49,659 nucleotides of DNA from IMG/VR virus record IMGVR_UViG_3300036981_000418, positions 1-49,659 of that record; one strand, 5' to 3'. The notes below the pieces were generated by a model, which did no database searches, was not told the DNA's origin, and saw only the letters and a program-made list of their open reading frames with translations. This DNA is from a virus. How positions within the stretch are numbered: the first letter of the stretch is position 1; the number at the start of each line of letters is the position of its first letter. The position numbers were made by a program, and so were the translations under genes. Of the stretch, positions 1 through 6,741 are shown piece after piece.

Positions 1-272
1 TTCTATCATTGTCATACTCATTTTACCCGATGTAAATTTTGAAATATCTAAAACATTGTTTATTATTTTTATTAAACGCTTACTTGATTCAGCAATGGTT
101 TTTATAATTTTATAATGCTCAGAGTCAGAATACTTTTTCCAATTCTCAGACAATAAGCTTGATAAATTTACTAAGCCATTAATTGGCGTACGTATTTCAT
201 GACTTATATTATTTAGAAAGTCTGTTTTTATATTTAAAGCTTTTTCTAAATCTTCTGACTTTTTTGTTAAAG
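1..272. repeat. Left copy of 272-bp near-identical terminal repeat
   Basis: Bases 1-272 align without gaps to 49388-49659. I see three differences: position 11 (G versus A), 49 (T versus C) and 145 (C versus G). In the encoded kinase these give Thr/Ile, a silent Leu change and Glu/Asp. The match reaches both window edges, so its true length is unknown. Confidence 0.95.
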
Positions 273-870
273 CAATGTTAAGTAATTGTTGTTCTAGAAA
301 GAGATTATTATCATGTATTTTCTTTTTGTTGTGAGAGCTTGTTAGTAAATAATATAACGGAGCGGTATAACTACCAAACACAACTATTAAATCACTTGAT
401 AAAATTACGTTGGCGTTAGTAAAGTAAACCGCTAAGTAAGCTAGCGATACTCCAATAACCAAAAGAAAAATATAAGCAATCCAATCCATAAAAAACGTTA
501 AAGCTACTACCCCAACTAGTCCATTAATTTGCCATATATTTGACTCTGGGTTTTGAAAAAGCATGAAAAAAAAGAAAAATGGAAAACAATAAGTCAGAGT
601 AAAATACCAATATATCGGTAAAAATCGTTTGGTTGATTCTGGCCAGAAATTCTTAAGTGTCAATCCCAAACCAAGTGTAACAGCTATAACTCTTAAAATT
701 AAATTTTCATCATTGATATGATTTATATTTATATTAAAAATATAAAAGAACAAATAAAAGAAAACTATTGAACAACCAAATTTAACAAATAAAGACTCAA
801 AGTCTTTAGCTTCTTTTAACATACTCCCATACAGCTCGCCAAAGAAATGAGTAATTTTTTTGTTAAACAT
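1..870 (-). CDS. Hybrid sensor histidine kinase, CqsS/LqsS-like, 5' part (runs off the window)
   Basis: Reading down from the ATG at 870 gives 290 codons without a stop before the window edge. Residues about 30-145 hold several hydrophobic segments, including IYWYFTLTYCFPFFFFFML followed by NPESNIWQ. This resembles the membrane sensor domain of CqsS/LqsS kinases, which detect alpha-hydroxyketone signals. A short linker leads to a HisKA domain with the H-box NISHEIRTPING; His224 is the predicted phosphate acceptor. The ATP-binding and receiver domains lie outside this end, but a nearly identical gene carries them at the right end. The start lies 3 bases after the stop of the SAHH-like gene, so the two are probably co-transcribed. 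The kinase call is secure; the CqsS likeness is by eye. Confidence 0.88.
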   Translation of the reverse strand, partial: MFNKKITHFFGELYGSMLKEAKDFESLFVKFGCSIVFFYLFFYIFNININHINDENLILRVIAVTLGLGLTLKNFWPESTKRFLPIYWYFTLTYCFPFFFFFMLFQNPESNIWQINGLVGVVALTFFMDWIAYIFLLVIGVSLAYLAVYFTNANVILSSDLIVVFGSYTAPLYYLLTSSHNKKKIHDNNLFLEQQLLNIALTKKSEDLEKALNIKTDFLNNISHEIRTPINGLVNLSSLLSENWKKYSDSEHYKIIKTIAESSKRLIKIINNVLDISKFTSGKMSMTMIE

Positions 871-873
871 ACT

Positions 874-2040
874 TTATCCAACCATTTTATTTAAATTTCC
901 GCTCATAAAATTATTGTTAAGTTTAATTATTTGACCATCATCTTTATTGTAAAATACCGCCTCACAAACACCAATAAATAACATTGCCATAAAATATTGG
1001 TACTGCTTTAATGGCACGCTAACTCTGCTACCACCACTAAAATTAACTGGAAAGCCACAATTTAATAGGCATAACCCATTATAATAAACATCATCGTGCG
1101 TATTCCATTTTTTACCTGATAATTGTCTAAATTTTACTCCATCAAATTCTCTATCAGACGATGACACACTTACCAAAATAGCTTCTTCCCTTAAAGAGTC
1201 ATAGTAATTATGACTCATTACTTGATTACCGGTTGCACCAATAATTATATCAAATTCACTAAAATCAAAATTATCAAGTTCACTAAGCTCTTTAATAGAA
1301 TCAAAACCTTTTATTTTATGTTGAAAACAATCATTTTTTAGCATTTTACGAACAGCATTTCCAATTGCACCTGAGCCAACTACTAAAATATCTTTAGGGG
1401 GTACAGATGAAATGTTAAGCTTTGCTTTAAGATTATCCGTTATAGCTTTTGCAATTAAAGGAGATTCAAATTGTAATTTTGACCTAGATTGAGCCACATC
1501 AATAACTGGAAATTTTAATGACATAGCAGCCAACCTGCGATATCCTGAAGATGTAAATTCAACCCCGCAAAGATTAGTGTAGTCCTCAGCTAAATACTGA
1601 GCCGCAGTAATTAATGCCCCACCATCATCTAATATGATAATTTTTGCATCTTTAGGGGGTTGCATTCTTTGAATTTGATTCTTTAAGAGGCTGGTAACCG
1701 ATTCTTTGAATTGTTGATCAAATGACTTATCAGAATCAAATTCTATACTTGATTTACAAACAAATATCCCCTCTTTAATCATGTTCTCCATAGTCTTTTC
1801 ATCGCTAGAATAACATTTACCTATCAACGCAATATTATTCTCATCTAAACCAAGATTTATCATTGAACGAATCATCATATGTGCTGAAGGCAAGATATGG
1901 TGGCATGCTATTAGATAGGCGTTTTTAAGATGATCTCTGGGGAATAATTTTTCACTATATTCTATTGCGGGCAAAAGTGCATACTCAGAATAGCGTACAT
2001 ATTCTTTTTCATTCAAAAATTTGTTTATATTTTTTAACAT
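874..2040 (-). CDS. S-adenosylhomocysteine-hydrolase-like NAD-binding protein
   Basis: This 388-residue protein resembles SAHH (AdoHcyase), which splits S-adenosylhomocysteine with a bound NAD. Visible landmarks are ILDDGG (residues 136-141), ETSSGYRRL-like FTSSGYRRL (162-170), PVIDVAQSRSKLQFE (178-192, matching the family's P-x-I-x-V-x-D-S-x-x-K region) and a Rossmann motif VVGSGAIGN (220-228). It is shorter than typical SAHH (about 430-470) and lacks its usual C-terminal Lys/Tyr tail, so activity is uncertain. It lies directly upstream of the sensor kinase in one operon. A role in making, breaking or sensing a SAM-derived signal is a guess from that pairing. Another option is a general dehydrogenase using the same fold. 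Confidence 0.7.
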   Translation of the reverse strand: MLKNINKFLNEKEYVRYSEYALLPAIEYSEKLFPRDHLKNAYLIACHHILPSAHMMIRSMINLGLDENNIALIGKCYSSDEKTMENMIKEGIFVCKSSIEFDSDKSFDQQFKESVTSLLKNQIQRMQPPKDAKIIILDDGGALITAAQYLAEDYTNLCGVEFTSSGYRRLAAMSLKFPVIDVAQSRSKLQFESPLIAKAITDNLKAKLNISSVPPKDILVVGSGAIGNAVRKMLKNDCFQHKIKGFDSIKELSELDNFDFSEFDIIIGATGNQVMSHNYYDSLREEAILVSVSSSDREFDGVKFRQLSGKKWNTHDDVYYNGLCLLNCGFPVNFSGGSRVSVPLKQYQYFMAMLFIGVCEAVFYNKDDGQIIKLNNNFMSGNLNKMVG

Positions 2041-2180
2041 AATCTTTGCTCTGCTTTTGACAAATGTATTTACAATTATGTAATATTTTTATATAAATTA
2101 ACTTATCTCACATTAGGGGTAACATTCCTAATATACGCCTTAAAAAAGAAGTTAGTCAATAGTTAATAGGAGTAATTTTA
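2041..2180. promoter_or_regulatory. Divergent intergenic region with inverted repeat
   Basis: This 140-base spacer separates the SAHH-like gene (minus) from the plus-strand gene at 2181. It contains the inverted repeat ATTAGG (2112-2117) and CCTAAT (2127-2132) with 9 bases between, a possible operator. TAGGAG just before 2181 is a good ribosome binding site. I could not pick a convincing -35/-10 pair in either direction. Confidence 0.4.
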
Positions 2181-2453
2181 ATGACACAACCTGATTTCAA
2201 AGTGTTATCCTTTCCAACTTCTGAAAAAAGCATATCTTTACCTAAAGACAAAATAGAATTGGTGCAATTGATTAAAAAAGAACATAAAGCAAATAATGTT
2301 ATAGTTATTTTTGATGACAATGACGGTATATCAATAACCTCCTCTTTTAGAGATAGATTAGGATTAGATACCCAACAGTTTTTATGCGACGCTGTTATGA
2401 GGATGTCTTTTGAAAGATTCACCGTTTTTGACGGTAATGAAGGTAAAAACTAA
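2181..2453 (+). CDS. Small protein of unknown function (90 aa)
   Basis: The ATG at 2181 is preceded by AATAGGAG at good spacing. The protein is polar, with a central VIVIFDDNDG strand-turn and no signal peptide or membrane segment. I recognise no family. It begins a two-gene plus-strand unit with the gene at 2486 and sits between the kinase/SAHH pair and the integrase operon, where phages often carry small accessory genes. An antisense ORF over the same bases has no ribosome binding site and is disregarded. Confidence 0.65.
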   Translation: MTQPDFKVLSFPTSEKSISLPKDKIELVQLIKKEHKANNVIVIFDDNDGISITSSFRDRLGLDTQQFLCDAVMRMSFERFTVFDGNEGKN

Positions 2454-2485
2454 CGATAACAAATCAATAAAGGAACAAATCTAAA

Positions 2486-2755
2486 ATGCAAAACTATTAC
2501 AATCGAAAATTAACATACCCTGATCTTCAAGATTATATAGGAGTATTAACTGCTCTAGCACATGATAAAAAATATGAGTCTCGTTCTGAATATGAAAAAA
2601 ATCATACTTGTGCATCTATAAAAGTAATTGAAAGAATACTTAAAAACAATGATATAACTGATGAACAGAGAAAAGGATATGAAACAACTATAAAATTATT
2701 AAAAGAAACAATTAATGCTGAAGAAACTATTATTAAAGATGCTTTAGAACAATGA
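2486..2755 (+). CDS. Small helical protein of unknown function (89 aa)
   Basis: The ORF starts 33 bases after the previous stop, with AAAGGAAC upstream. The sequence is charged and mostly helical, with no recognised family. Its last 11 residues, EETIIKDALEQ, are encoded by a 35-base stretch that recurs exactly inside the unrelated gene at 31323-31790. The C-terminus may therefore have been acquired by recombination. It converges on the integrase operon, whose last stop is 26 bases away. Confidence 0.65.
   Translation: MQNYYNRKLTYPDLQDYIGVLTALAHDKKYESRSEYEKNHTCASIKVIERILKNNDITDEQRKGYETTIKLLKETINAEETIIKDALEQ
2719..2753 (+). repeat. 35-bp exact repeat, copy A
   Basis: These 35 bases are identical to the minus strand of 31550-31584. 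Both copies are read in the same frame, as EETIIKDALEQ. In this copy the gene stops one codon later (TGA); in the other it continues. Confidence 0.9.
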
Positions 2756-2780
2756 GGATCTTTAAAGCGATATCTGTGTA

Positions 2781-3389
2781 TTAGCTTCTCTTAATTAAGA
2801 ATTCTTCTATTTCTTCTTGTGTCATTCCTGTTTTTAAATTCATATCATTTAACCACTCTTTAAAATCATTTAAAGATTTTCTCCAAAAATTAGGCCATTC
2901 TAATAATTGAGAGTCTGTCATCATAAGTAACTCACGTAAGTTATTAGGATAGCCTGGATCTTTATTTAAAAAACAATTTAAAATTCTTACTGACAACCCA
3001 CGATTCTTTTCCCATCCCAGTAAATAATCTGCTAAATTATCTAAAGCCTGTTCACTTAAGGGTTCTTCGAATAATTTTCTAAGTTCTTTATCTTCTTCTA
3101 ATACAGGCTTGTTAAGGTTATTAGTTTCATTATTATCACCTCTTAACCAATCCAACAATTTATCTCTATCGGCTAGACATTCTTCTTTTGTGTCATAAGT
3201 TAAAGCTGCATACGTCATACTATCATCTGAATTTAATTTTAATACAAAATCTCCGGGTGTTTCATATGTATCAATAAATATAGTATTTATATTTTTATTA
3301 TATATACAATAATTCCATCCATCTAATGATGATTCACACATATAACCAATTATATTACCTTCTAACTTAAGTTTACTTTTATTAGTCAT
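2781..3389 (-). CDS. Protein with RNA polymerase alpha C-terminal-domain-like region
   Basis: This 202-residue protein has a mixed N-terminal part (1-85), an acidic helical linker (95-128), and a C-terminal region (131-189) that closely follows the alpha-CTD of bacterial RNA polymerase: GLSVRILNC, a spacer, then LLEWPNFWRKSLNDFKEWL and LKTGM. The E. coli DNA-contact residues Arg265, Asn268, Cys269, Lys298 and Ser299 map to Arg135, Asn138, Cys139, Lys171 and Ser172. Gly296 is replaced by Trp169. Unlike RpoA it has no assembly domain. AAGGAG precedes the ATG at 3389. It is the last gene of the integrase operon. It could bind promoter DNA or sigma/activators as a free alpha-CTD; that is inference. 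The similarity is by eye but covers the whole domain. Confidence 0.75.
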   Translation of the reverse strand: MTNKSKLKLEGNIIGYMCESSLDGWNYCIYNKNINTIFIDTYETPGDFVLKLNSDDSMTYAALTYDTKEECLADRDKLLDWLRGDNNETNNLNKPVLEEDKELRKLFEEPLSEQALDNLADYLLGWEKNRGLSVRILNCFLNKDPGYPNNLRELLMMTDSQLLEWPNFWRKSLNDFKEWLNDMNLKTGMTQEEIEEFLIKRS

Positions 3390-3392
3390 ATT

Positions 3393-3671
3393 CTACTCCT
3401 TTGCAATATCCCCTTTAATACGTTTATCTACTTCCCATATAGCATTATTTACCTGCCATACAGATTTTTTAAGCATATCTTCTTGATAAAATATTCTTTT
3501 ACCAATTGCCATTTTTTCATAACTATCTAATCTTTTGTCTTTTTTATTTTGTAACTCATCATATTTAGTAGCATAAAATACCAATCTTTCAAAGTATTTC
3601 TCTTTGAGATTGGTTAACATATTAATCATGTCATCAAATTGCTCAGGAGTTATAACAACTCTGTTATCCAT
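3393..3671 (-). CDS. Small protein of unknown function, integrase operon
   Basis: The longest reading starts at ATG 3689, but the ATG at 3671 is preferred because the sequence around it (FMDNRV) duplicates the start of the upstream gene (FMDNKV) and overlaps that gene's stop codon. From 3671 the protein has 92 residues. It is helical and rich in Lys/Glu, with no family recognised. Its stop lies 3 bases before the ATG of the alpha-CTD-like gene, so translation is probably coupled. Confidence 0.6.
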   Translation of the reverse strand: MDNRVVITPEQFDDMINMLTNLKEKYFERLVFYATKYDELQNKKDKRLDSYEKMAIGKRIFYQEDMLKKSVWQVNNAIWEVDKRIKGDIAKE

Positions 3672-3933
3672 AAAGCTGTTTTCTATCATTTTTTTCTTTA
3701 TAACTATATTTAAGTTTATCTATAAATGGAGAGTCATCTACTGCAACTATAATAGTAACATTCACGTTTGTTTCTCTATCTAAACTACCTACAAATTTCA
3801 TTTCAGCTTTATGTTCAGAGGATTTTATTGTGCCCATTTCTTGTAAATTTAAAAAGACTAATCCATTAATATCTAGAGCAGTATCAACTGCTTTACAAAG
3901 TTTCTTGAGTATAGGTGCTACTTTATTATCCAT
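3664..3933 (-). CDS. Small protein of unknown function, integrase operon
   Basis: An ATG at 3951 gives 95 residues. The ATG at 3933 (89 residues) is preferred because GGAG lies 12 bases upstream and the start overlaps the preceding stop at 3926-3928. The segment EMKFVGSLDRETNVNVTI resembles MFKGKIDNETNIEVFIKL in the 61-residue protein encoded at 5343-5528, so the two look like paralogues on either side of the integrase gene. Function unknown. Confidence 0.6.
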   Translation of the reverse strand: MDNKVAPILKKLCKAVDTALDINGLVFLNLQEMGTIKSSEHKAEMKFVGSLDRETNVNVTIIVAVDDSPFIDKLKYSYKEKNDRKQLYG

Positions 3934-4267
3934 AAAACTGTTTATCTCCATTTTTTATATTATTCTGTATTTCTTTAAGAAAGTTATCGCGTTGTTCTTC
4001 ATTCGAATAAAATACTTCAATATAATCATCACCAGTAGAAAAGTTAATCTTATTTAACTTAACTTTAATAATATATTCAGATCTACCAGTATGTAATTTT
4101 TTAGTATAACTTTCAAATCCAACGACATCTTCGTTTTTTATAACGTAAGGCTCATTACAAATAGAACGCCGCAATCTATCATAATCTCTAATTTCTTGTT
4201 GAGTAGTTATTTCCCCTTTTTCTTGATTCTTAAGAAAATTATTACTAGGATAATAAATAAAACTCAT
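3926..4267 (-). CDS. Unknown 113-residue protein downstream of integrase
   Basis: The ATG at 4267 lies one base after the integrase stop codon, indicating tight coupling. The protein is polar with alternating basic and acidic stretches and a beta-rich centre (SEYIIKVKLNKINF). No signal peptide, membrane segment or known motif is visible. An excisionase role would fit the position, but nothing in the sequence shows a helix-turn-helix. Confidence 0.6.
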   Translation of the reverse strand: MSFIYYPSNNFLKNQEKGEITTQQEIRDYDRLRRSICNEPYVIKNEDVVGFESYTKKLHTGRSEYIIKVKLNKINFSTGDDYIEVFYSNEEQRDNFLKEIQNNIKNGDKQFYG

Positions 4268-4268
4268 A

Positions 4269-5342
4269 TTATTTATCTCCGAATATTTTCTTATTCATAC
4301 TGCTTACCACATCAGTTATATGTGATTGGGAAAGATGACTATAACGACTTACCATTTGCAAAGATTTATGACCTAATATTTCAGCTATTTCCGTAGCGGT
4401 AGCACCATTCATAGCCAGGTAACTAGCAGCACAATGTCTTAAATCATGAAAACGAAAATCTTTTATATTAGCTTTTTTGAGAACTTGTCTCCATTTATAT
4501 TCTATGGTTATATGTTTAGTAGAAATTTTACTTACAAATACATAACTATCATTACTTTTTTTACAATCATCTAACCATTGTAATAATTCAAAAGCTTTCC
4601 CTACTAAAGGCAATCTTCTAATCTCATTATTTTTAGTCTCATGTAAAATAATTGCATTTTTATCTAAATATACATCTTTCCATTTTAAAGTAAGTAACTC
4701 CATTTTTCTTGCTCCCGTGCTAAGAGCAAGTATTACTAAAATATATAAATCAGGGTGTTTTTCTCCTTTGCATACATCAAGTATAGTATCAAGTAGATGT
4801 TGACGCTCTGTATCAGTTAGATATCTGACCCTTCCTCTTGGTTCCTTTAATTTAGCAATATTCCTCATTGGAGATATTTCAAGCCAACACCATTCTTTAA
4901 TAGCTACATTAAATGCATGATTAAGCACTGCCATGTATCTATTAATAGTGCTTGCAGATCTTTGTTCTTTTATATCTAATTCTAATTGAGCTAATTTATC
5001 TCTGGACTCTACAATCATAGCAGTAGTGATTTCATTTAAATTATAATCACCTAATTGTTTTTTCCACCAAAGTAATTGAGGTTTTTGCTTAGCAATAGAT
5101 TTAGGTTTTCTAATTAAAATATTATCTATATAACGCTCTACTAAATCACTAAAACTATGTTTTTCTTTTATTACTTTTAAATATCTTTTTTCTCTAATAG
5201 CAGCTTCGGTAATGGAAGCCCATTTTTTGCCATCTGCTAATTTATCAAATGTACAACTGACAGAAGGAGCTCCTTTTATATCAATTCTAACTCGATAAGA
5301 AAATGATTTGTCTTTTTTAAGACGTTTTTCAATACTTGCCAT
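4269..5342 (-). CDS. int: Tyrosine recombinase, phage integrase
   Basis: This 357-residue protein has an N-terminal arm-binding region, a core-binding SAM-like domain (about 65-165) and a C-terminal catalytic domain. The catalytic set is complete: Arg212 (STGARKMELLTLKW), Lys237 (HETKNNE), His299 and Arg302 (FHDLRH), His325 (LGHKS) and nucleophile Tyr334 (SRYSHL). It should integrate and excise the element at an attachment site. No tRNA gene was seen nearby to serve as target. It is second in an operon of six genes; its ATG directly follows the stop of the 61-residue gene upstream (TAAATG). Length and motifs are those of ordinary phage integrases. Confidence 0.96.
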   Translation of the reverse strand: MASIEKRLKKDKSFSYRVRIDIKGAPSVSCTFDKLADGKKWASITEAAIREKRYLKVIKEKHSFSDLVERYIDNILIRKPKSIAKQKPQLLWWKKQLGDYNLNEITTAMIVESRDKLAQLELDIKEQRSASTINRYMAVLNHAFNVAIKEWCWLEISPMRNIAKLKEPRGRVRYLTDTERQHLLDTILDVCKGEKHPDLYILVILALSTGARKMELLTLKWKDVYLDKNAIILHETKNNEIRRLPLVGKAFELLQWLDDCKKSNDSYVFVSKISTKHITIEYKWRQVLKKANIKDFRFHDLRHCAASYLAMNGATATEIAEILGHKSLQMVSRYSHLSQSHITDVVSSMNKKIFGDK

Positions 5343-5528
5343 TTAATATTTAGGAATAGGATTTAACTTAATAAAAACTTCTATATTAGTTTCATTATCT
5401 ATTTTACCTTTAAACATAGCATTTATTTCTTCTTCATTATAAACACTCCTTTCTTGTTTTAGATCTAAACCTTCAATAGATTTAATCTCATTTAATAATA
5501 AATCTAATTTTTGATATAATGTTTTCAT
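5343..5528 (-). CDS. Small protein leading the integrase operon (61 aa)
   Basis: The ATG at 5528 has AAAGGAGTAAAAT just upstream, a strong ribosome binding site, and a promoter lies 48-76 bases further up. The N-terminal half is a coiled-coil-like helix (YQKLDLLLNEIKSIEG). The C-terminal half matches the gene at 3664-3933 around the ETN motif. As first gene before int, a small regulator or directionality factor is possible but unproven. Confidence 0.65.
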   Translation of the reverse strand: MKTLYQKLDLLLNEIKSIEGLDLKQERSVYNEEEINAMFKGKIDNETNIEVFIKLNPIPKY

Positions 5529-5575
5529 ATTTTACTCCTTTATTAATATTAATAGTCCAATCTATTAACAAAGTT

Positions 5576-5624
5576 ATTTTATAATAAATCTAATATAATG
5601 TCAACATGGGATATGTAATCCCAT
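5576..5624 (-). promoter_or_regulatory. Promoter and operator of the integrase operon
   Basis: On the minus strand TTGACA (5599-5604) and TAAAAT (5576-5581) are spaced by 17 bases, a near-consensus sigma70 promoter. Immediately upstream of the -35 lies a perfect inverted repeat, ATGGGAT (5606-5612) and ATCCCAT (5618-5624) with a 5-base spacer. It is well placed for an activator or repressor to control integrase expression. Confidence 0.75.
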
Positions 5625-5708
5625 AACACATTAGCTTAAAACCAAGCATAATACTGAAAACTATTTTTTGATTATTTTCAAATAGGAGGATTTTGGGAGA
5701 TTCATAAT

Positions 5709-5740
5709 AAAAAAGACTGATTTTTACTTCAGTCTTTTTT
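5709..5740. terminator. Bidirectional rho-independent terminator
   Basis: AAAAAAGACTGA (5709-5720) pairs perfectly with TCAGTCTTTTTT (5729-5740) across an 8-base loop. The A and T tracts make it work on both strands, ending any transcript coming down from 5839. Confidence 0.75.
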
Positions 5741-5775
5741 ATTACGTAAACAAATATTGGAGAACTTGTTGTTGT

Positions 5776-5808
5776 TAGATCGAGTAAATAATGAAAAAAC
5801 TCGATCTA
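5776..5808. repeat. 10-bp perfect inverted repeat
   Basis: TAGATCGAGT (5776-5785) is the exact reverse complement of ACTCGATCTA (5799-5808), with 13 A-rich bases between. It lacks a following T-tract and is separate from the nearby terminator. It could be an operator or an integrase or excisionase arm site. Confidence 0.6.
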
Positions 5809-5838
5809 GGATTAGATTATAATATTTTATATATAAAA

Positions 5839-6219
5839 TCAACCTGAACTATCTTTAATTTTGTAAGCATACGAATATATTTCTGAAGCTGTCATATCTA
5901 ATAAAATATTTGCATTTAAAAGATTATTAGGTATTTGACTATTTTTAACTGCTACTTCTGCTACTTGGTTTTGCATCTTGGAGAGCCATGGAAGGGGTTT
6001 GGAAAACAATGGAACAGCCAACCGACTTAAGGTTTCTCTGTTTTCTACATAATTTTTTTTATTTTGTCTGAAGCTAAGTCTTAGAGACGGTTTTACGGGA
6101 GAGGGATTTTCCGAGGGATTTTTTTTAATATAAGTACGAGTATTATTGGAATGGATCTCATCTACACCCATTGCCTTATACCATCTTAATATTTTAATAT
6201 CGCTCGAGCTTAATATCAT
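5839..6219 (-). pseudogene. Probable remnant of uracil-DNA glycosylase N-terminus
   Basis: This 126-residue ORF begins ILRWYKAMGVDEI, as family-4 uracil-DNA glycosylases of alphaproteobacteria do. It ends ILLDMTASEIYSYAYKIKDSSG, resembling the linker just before their iron-sulfur GC-x-L motif, and then stops. The catalytic domain is absent and the preceding bases hold no continuation. The centre (about 5990-6120) is less A+T-rich than its surroundings. It may be a decayed gene or a functional fragment; similarity is by eye and modest. Confidence 0.4.
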
Positions 6220-6291
6220 ATTTATATAGCTTTACAAATTAACTATTGTATTATAATAATTAATACGACAACAATATAACTATATTATAAT

Positions 6292-6741
6292 ATGTCAATT
6301 GATCTTATAGACGCTTTAGTTAAACATTTAAAAACCGATTATGATGCTTTTATAATGTTACAATCCAAAGAAGACTATGACGGTAATTTAAAAGCTATAA
6401 CCAATAGTTTTGGTTTTGACTATATAAATAAGGATAATTTAATCAATGTAGTCTTTGCCTTTCTGTCAGGAACTGTAAAAGTTGCCTATAGCACTAAAAC
6501 TGCGAAATTTAGAGGAAATTTTATTCAAAAAGAAGGAGTTACTGAAGTAATAATATATCGTCCTATATTTATTAATTTAGTTAAAGATAAAAACATTGAA
6601 GTTATAGAAAGACTAACACGTTATGATTTAGCTCCTAAATTACATATATATGATATAGAAGGCTTTAATGAGACGGATTATAATAATTTATGTCAACAAT
6701 TAGAAAAATTATTTAACCCTTTAAGTATGAGACTTGAATGA
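6292..6741 (+). CDS. Unknown 149-residue protein, chaperonin operon
   Basis: The ORF starts with ATG at 6292 directly after TATTATAAT and has no visible ribosome binding site, so the mRNA may be leaderless or the start slightly later. It is a mixed alpha/beta soluble protein with no recognised motif. Its TGA overlaps the ATG of the next gene (ATGA), so the two are translated together and lead into the GroEL homologue. Confidence 0.65.
   Translation: MSIDLIDALVKHLKTDYDAFIMLQSKEDYDGNLKAITNSFGFDYINKDNLINVVFAFLSGTVKVAYSTKTAKFRGNFIQKEGVTEVIIYRPIFINLVKDKNIEVIERLTRYDLAPKLHIYDIEGFNETDYNNLCQQLEKLFNPLSMRLE

Larger units (their letters stand above)
5625..5838. other. Intergenic region between integrase and UDG-like fragment
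   Basis: There is no gene here. It holds a bidirectional hairpin (5709-5740) and a separate 10-bp inverted repeat (5776-5808). A Shine-Dalgarno-like AGGAGG at about 5685 is followed only by a four-codon reading frame. The phage attachment site could lie in this region, as it often flanks int, but no core can be named. Confidence 0.4.

Noticed and set aside
2156-2422. Minus-strand ORF opposite the 90-residue gene
   Set aside because: No ribosome site, and the plus-strand gene has a good one.
5839-6219. Rickettsia palindromic element insertion in the UDG-like ORF
   Set aside because: The centre is less A+T-rich, but I found no convincing long palindrome.
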